DNA of 64,000 bases. It comes from Hydractinia symbiolongicarpus. Lineage: Eukaryota > Cnidaria > Hydrozoa > Anthoathecata > Hydractiniidae. The stretch covers positions 3,970,001-4,034,000 of the forward strand of contig NC_079879.1 of assembly GCF_029227915.1 (NCBI RefSeq), written 5' to 3'. Shown here piece by piece: positions 49,514 to 60,758 of the stretch. Within the stretch, counting starts at the first letter, position 1, and each line of letters opens with the position of its first letter. Under the pieces are notes generated by a model. The model was not told the DNA's origin and did no database searches. It saw only the letters and a program-made list of their open reading frames with translations. The position numbers and the translations under genes were made by a program.

Positions 49514-52175
49514 CTAGCTGTTTCCCGTGGAAGAATCCACTGTATTCCATTTAATTTATGTAGCAGATATATGTCCATCAAAAAACAAACAATACAGCAG
49601 TGCGCATCTTACATCTGCATTATTATATAAATGACCAAAAAAATTAAAGGTGTGCAACAACTGCAGTGTATATGTGACATTTAAAATCTAAATCTACTAA
49701 AATTACTGCTCTGACCATCTGACAAATGCGAAAATTATTCGGAAAAAAGTTTTAAAAGCATTTCAACATACATCTCACCCATAAAATTTAAATCACTCAA
49801 AACGCCACATATATACAAAAAAGCTGATCAATGTCAAACACAAATCTCTCTCATTGTATATGTTAAAATCAGTTAGTTTATTGCAAACCCTGCCAAAGGT
49901 TGACACAAAATATGAAAAATAAACAATAAATTTTGCCTAAGTAGAAATTTTTATCTAAGGTGTTAAAAAGGGATTTGCAAGGATAAATTATAATGCAATA
50001 AAACATTATTTGATATATTGCATACGGTCCTTCCTCACCAAACTTTAGACAAAATGCCAACAAAATAACGGTGTTTAAATCTAAAATTAATAAAGTCCTT
50101 TTAGCAATTTGCATGCTGTTTTACCATCAATAAAGTAAACAAAATTTCAAATCTCACATAGTATTTAGTCACAAATTTTCATAAAATATATATATAAGTC
50201 ATAATGAGTCATGTTAAACAACAGCAATCAATCTGTATATAATTTTATTTTATGTCAATTTTTGCACCAATTTTGCAACACAAAATATATACAAATTCTA
50301 AATAATACTAAAATCTCTTATTTTGGTCCTTCGCATACCGACGGTCTCCCACAAAAGTTTAATCAAAATGAAAAAAATGAGAGGTAACGACAAAATCAAA
50401 GTTTGCAAAATTTAATTATTTCGGTACATATATCTACTGCATATGCCCTCTAAAACAATATTTTAATCCAAAATGCCTAAGAAAGACAGTTTGCAACAAA
50501 AATCAGTTATTTCGATAATATTGCATACACTCTTTCCTCACAAAAGCTTCACAAACTGTAAAAAAAGAATGGTTGTAGGGAGTGCTTCTGATTCAACAAA
50601 AAAAGTTTTTTTGACATATTGCATCTAGCCCTTACCCATTAAATCTTACACAAAATTTCCAAAACTATATACGATTTAGAACACATCAAATTTAAATCGA
50701 GAAGGATCAGTCATTTCGATATATTGCACGGAGTCCTCCCCAGTAAGAATTTATACAAAATATAGAAAAACAAAGCTTGCAAGGTGTAAAATTGAATTCT
50801 TCTTCTGTATATATATATATGGTCCTTCCTCGCAAAATTAACATAAAATGTCAAAAAGGTTCAGATATAACATCTAACACAACAAAAATCAGTTCTATCA
50901 GTATATGTCATGTCATTGTCTTCCACCAAATGTTCCCCTTAAAGTTTCACAGACACAGCCTGTAAATTAAAAACAACTAAGATCAGGCATTTTGGTCTAT
51001 TTCATACCATTCTGTTCCAAATAACTTATAAAATGTAAAAATTGAGTGGTAAGACAGAAATTTGCAAAATTCCATTTTTTTAAATGCATGTATATTATAT
51101 GCCTTCTACAACAATAAGTTAATTCAAAATGTCAAAAAGAAGAAAAAAATAGCTTACAAAGAGTATAAAATTTAAATCAACAAAGTAGCTCTTTTGGTGT
51201 ATTAAATATAAGCCATACGCACAAAAGTTTACACTAAATGTAAGAAAATGGTTGTGTTTAGTAATTCTAAATTAAGAAAAGTCAGTTCTTTTAGCATGCT
51301 GATTAAGGTTTTTGCCCACAAATTCTTACATGAAAATGTCAAAACCACAATTTGAAACAAATTAAATTTACATTTTAAAAATAAGTAATTTCTGAACTTT
51401 ATTTTCAGAATATTTGGAGGAAAAGAACTTCGCAAACCAAAAAAACCCAGGAAAATGTTTAAAATCTTCAGGGTTAATAACGTTTGATGGGTTTTGTGGG
51501 AATATATATACTGGGAATCTTTAGTTTAAAGCTAGCATTAGCTAGCTACAGCAGCTAATAGCTAGTCACTTAAATATAAACTGGAGACTTAGCTAGGTAT
51601 AAAGAACATGGCTACATATATATATATATATTCCTAGCTAGCTAGCTAGTTGTTGGTGGTGGTTGGCTTTTTATGATGCTAGCTATAAAACATGTCTGGC
51701 AACAATAATATAGTAAAAACTGAAAATAAAACATGAAAAAAACCTTACAGAACCTTGCTATGATTAATTTATAAAACGATGCTCTTCTTCAAATGTTTTT
51801 TTAAAGATTTATTTTGAATGAAAGAGTAGAGAATACTCAAAAAGAACAGCCATCTTTTTCGTAAACACAATTTCCGTTTTATGCTAGGAACTTCATTTAA
51901 CAGTCCGTATGCTTTGTGAATATCTAATACCGTTTCATATGTAGCGATACCTATATATATATGCTAACATAGAGTTTTTTGGCATAAGGGTATATATATT
52001 TATATCGTTATTAGCAGCGGGTTATATATTTACACCTTATGTGCGATTTCTATGAAGTACATCCCTAATCTTTTTAGTTAAATTTTAGCGTACAGCCACG
52101 TCATAAGAAAGTGACCCGTGATTTCCGTGTCGTGGACTCACAGTTTTACTCACGCAAGGGAATTAATATATAAGA
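49514..52175 (-). mobile_element. Non-autonomous Helitron, 2.66 kb
   Basis: On the minus strand it starts A|TCTTATATATTAATTCCC (52175) and ends with hairpin GTGGA-TTCT-TCCAC, then GGGAAACAGCTAG|T (49514). These are the Helitron A-TC...CTAG-T rules with a subterminal hairpin and no target duplication. Unit 1 preserves the uninterrupted site near 41960. No Rep/helicase is encoded. A ~95-bp tandem array fills the middle. Its 5' 250 bp is nearly identical to 63747-64000. Confidence 0.85.
49830..51390. repeat. Diverged ~95-bp tandem array inside the Helitron
   Basis: About 14 degenerate units, each with a CAGTTATTT-GATATATTGCAT core, then GGTCCTTCCTCAC-AAAA, then TTTACACAAAATGTCAAAA. Unit cores lie near 50011, 50327, 50418, 50505, 50610, 50712, 50797, 50890, 50985, 51080, 51187 and 51280, so the period is 85-107 bp. 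Confidence 0.75.
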
Positions 52176-52219
52176 TTTTATTCATTATGAAACAAAAAGG
52201 AATTGAAAAATAATTATTG

Positions 52220-52225
52220 TTTATT
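52220..52225 (-). terminator. Poly(A) signal of six-Cys gene 3
   Basis: Minus-strand AATAAA at the position conserved with unit 1, about 275 bases beyond the stop. Confidence 0.45.
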
Positions 52226-52497
52226 ATGCATACAGTATATATGAAACATTTACAATTTAAAAGCAGAAGAATATTTAATTTTCCTTGTCGTTATTTGCTT
52301 TCGCAAAATCGCGGATAACGGGCCTTTAATTCTGTCTATTCAGTGCCATAATGTCGTTCTAAGTTATGTATTCTGATTCTTAACGGACCGGGAATTCTTC
52401 TTTACGTTCTTTAGTTATCTTTTATTTCTTAACAACTTAAACATGTTAGGGAATGTTGCCATGGATGTTGAAAAATAAGCTCCTCTGTGCGCATTAG

Positions 52498-53068
52498 CTA
52501 CATAGGATCGAACTGATACTTGGTAACACATCTCTTTTGATGTAAAAATTTCATACATGCTAATATTTGAGAACATTTGCAATCAAAATCGTCTTCACAT
52601 TGTCGAAACAGCATTGGGCAGTGACGCAATGAGTACTTTGTATTTTCTTTTGCCAAAGCAATCTAAAAAGAAAATAGGTGTGCTAACTAGAAATGTCTTT
52701 GTTATCGATGACCCTGTTACGTCTCTCCATTCTCACGAAAGTATGATTAAACTCCTATAGATGAACTATCAACGCTGATCTTCAATGTATATACCCTAAT
52801 GACTATTTCCTACATAGCTTTTACGTTTTAAAAAGGGTCTATAAGATAACCAAGATTAAAATCAACGCTGTATATATTATATGTCCAAAAACAATTTTGT
52901 TCAAGCAAAATTCAAAATATTGCAACTTACAATAAGTTTATCTTTAAACAGATCTACGCCATTTCCTACATCTTTTTTAGTTTCTTTTGTTTGGCGTGTT
53001 GGATGTGTGGAGACATCTGCGATAGCCAGAAGCAAAAGAACTGCACAGATGCATGTCACCAATTGCAT
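52498..53068 (-). CDS. Secreted six-cysteine peptide, family member 3
   Basis: Exon 1 (53068-52931) encodes signal peptide MQLVTCICAVLLLLAIADVS and a linker ending FKDKLI, with donor ATT|GTAAGT. The 268-bp intron ends TTTTTAG|ATT, and exon 2 (52662-52498) encodes 54 residues and TAG. The cysteine spacing is identical to members 1 and 2. The protein has 100 residues. Compared with member 2, I count 3 changes in exon 1 and 8 in exon 2, mostly between the second and fifth cysteines; every Cys, the LAKENTKYSLRHC lead and the KRCVTKYQFDPM end are kept. Start, splice sites and stop are intact. It lies next to a Helitron inserted just beyond its 3' end, which does not disturb the gene. Role unknown, as for member 2. 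Confidence 0.85.
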
Positions 53069-53148
53069 TTTTAAAGAAATTGAAGATGAAGAACTTTATG
53101 TTAAGAGTCAGTCGCCTTTAATGTATCAATTAACATTTACTAAGAGAG

Positions 53149-53168
53149 GGACGTTATATATACCATTA
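53149..53168 (-). promoter_or_regulatory. TATA-like box of six-Cys gene 3
   Basis: TGGTATATATAACG on the minus strand, about 90 bases upstream of the ATG, aligned with the TATA-like box of gene 2. Confidence 0.4.
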
Positions 53169-53209
53169 ATTCTTTTGTTTACAGAACAAAGGGGACACCA
53201 ATTAAAGTA

Positions 53210-56200
53210 ATAAGGAAATTCGGTATTAATTAAGTTAATTTTTTGCGTTATCTAGACACAGGAAGCGAACAATTACTCATTCTATCATGAACTGAAATAA
53301 CATTTGGAGTCATTGCTTTGAGAACGCATTTAAGAACTAAACATTATTAGGACTCTGGTAAACAATGCCGATTAGGGGCAAGGTCTTTGTCGTCAGTTTC
53401 TTACCAAGAAATTTAAATTGTTTGGTTGGATTTTTATAATTTCACACGCCGTACTGAGCGATACATATTCCTTCGAAGCGTTTAATGAAAGTAATTCATT
53501 AAGCTAATTGCGACTAATTGCGAAATAATTATGAACGAACATGCATTATCTGTTTGATAAAGAAAACAGTTTTATTTTTTAACAGACTTGAATTACTTGA
53601 AGTACAAAAAGAAGTACAAAATCACCCATGCAAATAAACTTTTCCTCTCACTGAGTTTTCTCTAGCAGGAATAGTTAAACCGGCGTAACGCTATTAGTGT
53701 GACTGCTTTAAAAACAAAATGAAATTAGCAGTAGACTCTACGTAATCAAACTACCTCATTTTTATATAATTTTTTTGTTAAGGTGAAAATTGCATAAGAA
53801 GTCTTATATCTACCTGCCCATAATTCAAATTCCCATTATTCGCACAAATCAATAATTTTGACGTTAGAGCATAACTTCGGCATGTGTAAATGGTTTAAGC
53901 AAATAGCATCGGACGAAGTTTTTTAACTACTGTTGATTTATATGGTTTCCGACACTTCTCCTTTTTGACAATAAGGCCGAAAAAACTGCATCGATACACA
54001 AATAATTTCAGTAACTCTATATTTCGAAAACATTTTCTGGTCACGTGAATGTTCGAGTTATAGCCTACCTAAAGTGTAGTGAATTTTTCTTAGAAATATA
54101 AAATCTCCAATATATGAACCATGTCTGCCAATGTATATCAAACAGCAGGTTACGTTTTTATCTGCAAGTCATGAATAAATTAACTCGTATAATTTTACTC
54201 CACATAGCTAAGCTACAAAAAGCAATTTTACGGAGCTAACTAAACAAGCATTCTTTATAAAATGTTGATAAACGTTTCGTTTTTCAAAGCGCAAAATGTC
54301 AGAGAATTTGTTATTGTTTTCCTATAGAATGCATTTTAGCTTTACTACCATCATTTATAGGAAATTATAATTACAAACAGAAGAGGAGGTGCTGGCATAT
54401 GTAAATGACTTCCATTGCAACTTCATATACGGATATTAACGGAACATCAAAGAAATGAAGAGATTACGTTTTCCACCATTCACGATCACTACAAAGGATG
54501 TTTCTAAAGTAATTAAGATTGATATACATGTTAGTGTTGTCGGCACTTGTTTCCCACCTTAATTATTACTACGCTGTGACGTAATCCAGTTGTACGTGTG
54601 TTGTATATTTAGCGAACGACGTATCTGTGAATTTTTAATACTCTGCACTGATAGGAAACTCGCATTCACATAAGCGTTATTATTTCTGGCGCATATTTAA
54701 TGTCTCTGGGACAGGAAAATGACCACAACTCTGAAAAAATATCGTAACATTGTGAAAAGTTTAAACTTGCTCGACCCGCCAAGTATATCTTTTGCAAAAT
54801 TTATAAAAGAAACCAGTTTTCTGTAATTTAATAGCCCAGTCCTTAATTGTTTTTACTTTAACGACTATAAAGATTTGTATACAAACAACGGGCTGTAAAT
54901 ATCTGTCATACTCATATCAGTTTATTCTCTTCTGGCTTATGCACTATACGTATTAAAATCTTTTATTGAAATTCGGTCATACCGTACTCTTCTTTTTGTA
55001 CCTAAATATTTTCAGAAACACTCATTCCCGAAAATGTATTCACGTAAACCCCTCCTATCTCTCCCTGTGCGGAGATATGGACATGTAATTAAAAATAACA
55101 GATTCATTCTTTAAGTTATATCTTTCAAGTCATGTCCACGTCAAAACTATTCTCTTGCAATCAGCAATTTTCACTGAAACAACAAAAGCAGATACAAGAG
55201 GCGGAATCCAATAAAAAATTGCTTCTGCAGTTATATGCACACGTAGACTTCAACAACTTTCTACTTTTTTTTGAATTTTTTAAATATAGATTGCGCCAGG
55301 AAAAAGAAATAATGCTCGTTGTAAAAAAATTGTCTAACTGGTTTGATATCTTCTACGTTCCCAAACTGTGTCGCGAGAGATTTTTTTGTCACTTCAATTC
55401 TTTGTAATAACTCCCGGACTTTAAGCGAAACAAGTGCAAACTCATAACTCATAACATTTGCAGATTTTAGTCAAAATAAAACATGACGCAAATTTTCGTG
55501 GTTAGCAATAGCATCAGAGTGATACACAGTCATTGTTAATTAATAGTTGTATTGCTCAGTTTCACCTTGATAACGTAGTTCACATCATGCACCTACATAA
55601 AGAGAACTGCATATCATCATGCATAAAGATCACTAACAACAAAATTTAACAGATATTTTCGTACTTGTTGTACCTAAATAAAATTGTTGATGGAGAGAGA
55701 GAGAAAAAAGCAAAATGTTTGCTAAAGACGATACTGTTCAACATTCGATATCTTATCACTGCTATGGTGAATTCCTCGTATGCAACCTTGTTTCTTTTAA
55801 AATCCTTTGAAAAAAGGGTATCAGTTAAACATAAATGTGGAAGAATCCATACCATTCGTTTCTATTGACATTGTTCTATAACACAAAATTGGTATTAGTG
55901 ATTGCGCTGAATGTTTTAAAACTGAAATTTTTGAGATGACAATAATGCAGAAAAAATTGACATGTAAAAGCCAAGTCTTGTTTTACAGTAGAAGCATTGT
56001 ATTATGAAAATAATCACACGAGTTAGTTGCGCGATCAAGACGTAAATCAGCAGTAAATTGACTGTGTATAATCAAATCACATCTCTTCTGTACCTACGGA
56101 AGCTATAATACCTCACCTAAATTATGTTTAAATTGATTTTTTAGCAGACTGAAATTACAGATAAAACTGTCTTTAGCATGCATCAGCTTAAAATTATACA

Positions 56201-57170
56201 ACGGACAATTTAAAACATTTGTTTTCTAACATTTGTGAAAACGCAGCCTAATTAACGCAACTGGGGCAATTAAACACCTTCGCAAAAAATTAAGTTAATA
56301 CATTTTGTCGCAAACTTAATTGAAATTGAACTGAGAAAAAAAAGTTTCATTCGTATCATCTTACTGTAATAACTTGTCGTAAAGTCTTGAAAAAATTTAC
56401 TGGTCTTATTATCATTAGATAAATTTGGTCACTACTTTGACCAAAAAAAGTATTGTGTAAAATTTTTAGTCATTTTAACTCTTTCTTAGGAAGTATATAA
56501 AGCAGTTTGTAACAATTCAGTCCCTGCAAGCACAATTTATTTGACTCCGTTAAGTACAAAAATTATCCCTGCGTCACGTCAAGGAGGCAAATGTGATAAG
56601 AAATTGTTTAATTTGAAATGAAAAAGAGGTGTGAATTTAGCTCATAATGTTACACAAACATGTCACATAAGGCTGTCATATAAATGAATTACTTTTCATT
56701 CAGTTCTAGGAGAAATGCAGAAAATCTAATTGTGAAAAATATTCTCATTTAATGCATCTGGCATAATTAAACGCCTTCACAGTTAATTAAGTTAATCCAG
56801 CAATATAATAACTAAGTTGGATTTGCAATCGAAGCAATTACTTCTTAGTCTTCTTCATTTCACGGAAATAACACTTGGTTGTAGCCTTATTTAAGTAAAT
56901 TTGTAAATATAGCTACGATAATGAGATTTTAACCAGCTTGTAGTTAGCCATACTAAATCTAAAATCTCATTTTAGGCTTCAATTTCATCTAGGATTTGAT
57001 ACCTGCTAAATACACAAATGAGAATTCACAAATAGAAAGCGTGAAAAATTTAATGGCAAATTTTATTTCCAACACTTCGAACACCTCTCTCTACCACGTC
57101 TTTAAGTGTCATCGAAAATGCAATAATGTTGATAGAAAATTAAGAACAATTTATATTTTGGTACCAATAT
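53210..57170. other. Upstream part of unit 2, no further gene seen
   Basis: Collinear with 43000-48760 of unit 1 apart from the insertions there. The open frames (for example 55132-55407) are not conserved in unit 1. The frame 56996-57316 lacks an ATG start and overlaps satellite sequence. Confidence 0.45.
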
Positions 57171-57179
57171 GTCTGTTAG

Positions 57180-58440
57180 TTCCAATACTAGTCAATTTAC
57201 TAACTGTATCACTTTATTTGTGTTTCAACGTTTCCTCCAAAAAATCGTACCAGCATGCATTCAGCGATCTTTCACTGGGTTTCGCCTTGTTTAAGGGTGA
57301 AATGATCGACGAATAGAACCGTTTGGAATGGAATTAAACATTATCTTAATAATTGTAATAAAGTTGACCTCTCGAAAAGAAGAATGACATTTTTTCAACT
57401 CTACGGTCAGTTTACATTCTGTACTACCATTTTATTCAAAAGTTAAAAGAGATTGCGTCGTTTTCACTGTGGTACCAGTCCGACCAGTTAACACGAACAA
57501 CGGAAAAAAACACCTCCGAAAACAACATTTCATTGACTATCTAGCTGTACCAGTTCAGTTGGGTTTCAAGGACTGCGTCACACATTCGTACTAACACGAA
57601 TTTAGCGATAATTTTCCGATATTACAGTTTTTGTCTATTTCTCAGGTGAAACGATAGGCATATGGAGACCCGATTAAAACATTTTTGTACTTTGAAATGA
57701 TAATTGAGATAAATGATTTCGACTGAGGAAGAATAACTTTCCTTATCCCGTTGGCACGATTGCTTCAGCTCCGAGACGAGCGTACTCGCTGCGTTAACAT
57801 ATTGTGGGAACATTAACTTGTTTTATTAATTTTCAATATGGTGTAGCATTATAACGAGCGCCCAAAAAACAGCAACAATTGCAAAAATTGCATTTATTGA
57901 ATTCTTCGCAGTTCCAGTCCCTTTTTCTGCATCAATATCGTTACACATTGGATTAGTATGTAAAATAATTTTTAAATTTGGAGTCATAACTGCGACAAAT
58001 AAAGCCTTTCGGCTGCGGAATATAACATTTAAAAACGAAAAAGTATTAGGCAGTTTTTACTCTCCCTCTACTCAGCGCCTGTAACACGCGCAGAAGAAGT
58101 GAAAGATTCGAAGACAACATTTTCGTGACATTCCAGCGGTGCCATTTCTTTTTTGTGTCATGATGTGAACTGCAGAGCGATATTGATGATTGTGCTAGAG
58201 GTTTATTCAAAAATGAAGATAAATAAATCATATTTCACTGTGATACCAATCCTAGCCCTTAATGCATGTTAAAAAAGTGAAGACAGTTTCGAAAACTGCA
58301 TTTCGTTGGCTTTTTAACGGTACCGGTCGGTTTTTGTCAAAACAGTTACATCAAATATTAATACCAACATGAACTTAGCAATATCTTCCGATTTTACCAG
58401 AATTCTCCCCCTTTATTAGTGAAATAAGGGGAACGTGTGA
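57180..58440 (-). repeat. Satellite monomers, minus orientation
   Basis: At least three diverged partial monomers, with conserved CACTGTG-TACCA (57466, 58234) and GGTACC-GT followed by AACACGAATTTAGCGATA-type blocks (about 57230, 57550, 58320). Confidence 0.65.
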
Positions 58441-58539
58441 CGCAAGCGTATTGATTTTGAAACTTGGTGTGATAACTGCGAGAAATGAAACCCTTTAAAC
58501 CTTTAAACTTAAACTGACTACGTGAACTCTGCAGCGATT

Positions 58540-60570
58540 GTCATATCTACTACTCTGAAGATTACAATCATATCCTTTGCGATCCAAGGTCAACGCGCGC
58601 TCAATCTTGCTGCGAAGTTAAAGCTGTCATTCCAGGTTTAGGATAATGTTATTTCTCACAGTGAAAATGACTCACTTATCACATTTATTACGCCGAATTT
58701 TTTACGTCACACGGCCAATCGTTTCACCATTTAAAGCGACTAAACCTAGTAATATCGAAAGATTGTCACTAAATTCGTGTTCGTACAAATAGATGGCGCA
58801 GTTGTTGCATCATAAACGAACTGGTACTGTTTGAAAGCCAATGCAATCTAGTTTCCGAAACAATCTTAACTTCTTCAGCGTGTGTTAAAAGTTAGGATTA
58901 GTACCACAGTGGCAAAATGGCTCAATTATCCTAATATTTGAATAAAGCGCTACTAACGCGCTCAATCTCGCTGCGTAGCGCAAGCAGTCATTACAAGTTT
59001 GGCAGCATGTTAGTTCACGCAGTGGATAGGTCTCGTTTATCAAAGTCATTACACCGAAATTCAAAATCATTTTACTTGTCATTCACCATTAAAGGCGACG
59101 AAACCTGGTAATACCGGAAGAGTATTGTTAATATCATGTTAGTATGCATATGTGACGCAACTGTTCTAACATAAACCGTTAAAAGCCAATGAAATATTGT
59201 TATTTAAACTGTCTTCACTTCCTTAGCCTATGCTAAAGGCTAGACTTGGTACCACAGAGAATAATTATGCATTCATTTTCATTTTTGAATAAAAAGCCAG
59301 CACAGTGCACAATCGCTCGGCATAGTCCACTCAGCCATTTTGAGCTTCAAAGAATGTTTTTTCTCGCAGTTGAATGTCTCATTTATTAGATTTACTACGC
59401 CAAAGATTACAATCATATCGTTCGCATTCGACGGTTAATTGTTTCACTTTTAAAAGCAATAGAATCTAGTAATGTCGGAAGGGTTTTGCCACATTCATGT
59501 TGGTACGAATAAGTGATGCAACTGTTTGAACAGAAGCGGACTGGTACTGTTTGAAAGCCAATGAAATGAAGTTTTTGAAATAGTCTCTTCTCTTCTTCAG
59601 CGTGGGTTAAAAGTTAGGATTAGTACCACAGTAGCAAAATAAGTATTTATCTTAATATTTGAATAAAGGGCTATTAAAGCGCTCAATCTCGCTGCTTAGT
59701 TCAAGCAGTCATTCCAAATTCGGCAGAATGTTATTTTACGCAATGAAATGCCTCGTTAAGGCAGGTCACTCGTTGATAACAGTGCAGATATATTATATCA
59801 TACTGAAGATGTAAACCTGTATAAATATGATTAATAATAATAATAATAATCACAGTTATTACGCCAAAGATCACAATCATATTATTCGCGTCCCACGGCC
59901 AATCAAGCAATAAAGTAATATGGAAGATGATGGACAATTTTATGTTAGTAAGAATGTGTTACACAACAGTTTGAATACAAACTGACTGGTACCGTTAGAA
60001 ACACAATTAAAAGTAATTTTCGCAACTGTCTTCACATCTGCGGCGAGCTCTAAAGACTAGGATTGGTACTACAGTGTCAAATGATTTAGTCATCATTATT
60101 TTTAATAAAAAATAAAAAAAATTATCTTTAAAGAAAAACCTAGTTATGTCGAATATGTGACGCAACTGGTTGAACACAATTGTACTGGTACCGTTGGAAC
60201 GCCAATGAAATTTAGTTTTAGAAACAGTTTTCACTTTTTCATCGCGCTTTTGAATCTAGCATTAGCACCACAGTTAAGAATGGTCGGATGTTTTTAATAC
60301 ATGAATAAAATGCTAGCACAACGGCTAATCTTGTTGCAGAGTTCACGCAGCAATTCCACGTTTACTTCTCGTAGTTAAAAGCGTAATTTATTACAACTAC
60401 TTAGCCAAAGATCACAATCATATCTTCTTCCTCCCACGGTCGATCGTTTCACTAATAAAGCGATAAAAGCTAGTAATATCGAAAGATTTTTGCTAAATTC
60501 ATGTTGCTACGAGTATGTGACGCAACTTTTTGGCACAAGCAGACTGGTACGGTTTAAAAGACAATTCAAA
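58540..60570 (+). repeat. Satellite monomers (~355 bp), plus orientation
   Basis: About six copies. The block ATCGTTTCAC...CTAGTAATATCGAAAG then GTGACGCAACT and ACTGGTAC-GTT recurs near 58721, 59083, 59440, 59890, 60141 (partial) and 60441. Blocks GTACCACAG and GCGCTCAATCTCGCTGC recur at matching offsets. The array is inverted relative to 57180-58440. An (AAT)n run at 59829 interrupts one copy. Confidence 0.8.
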
Positions 60571-60721
60571 ATTTTATGGTAAAGCTGGCCTCTGTTTTAA
60601 GGATGGCAGCCTGTACAGAGTTGGTACAATGAGAATATGAATACATCTTTTTTACCTTTCACAATAAGAACGGCTGCGGGAATTAATTATTACAATTATG
60701 GTCCAATTTGTTGCGCAAAGG

Positions 60722-60758
60722 AGGTGAGGTTATTGTTATTTTTACAATAACCTCACCT
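60722..60758. repeat. Perfect 15-bp stem hairpin
   Basis: AGGTGAGGTTATTGT, a 7-nt loop (TATTTTT), then the exact reverse complement. It could be a transcript hairpin or the relic of an inverted duplication. Confidence 0.9.

Larger units (their letters stand above)
49051..57390. repeat. Tandem duplication unit 2
   Basis: Direct, adjacent copy of unit 1, carrying six-Cys gene 3. It is interrupted by a Helitron (49514-52175). Without it the length is about 5.7 kb, consistent with unit 1 minus its own insertions. Confidence 0.85.

Noticed and set aside
42798-53210. Plus-strand open frames over the peptide genes (42798-43001 and 52881-53210)
   Set aside because: They lie antisense to the signal-peptide exons of the six-Cys genes and owe their conservation to them. 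They have no signal, splice or motif support of their own.
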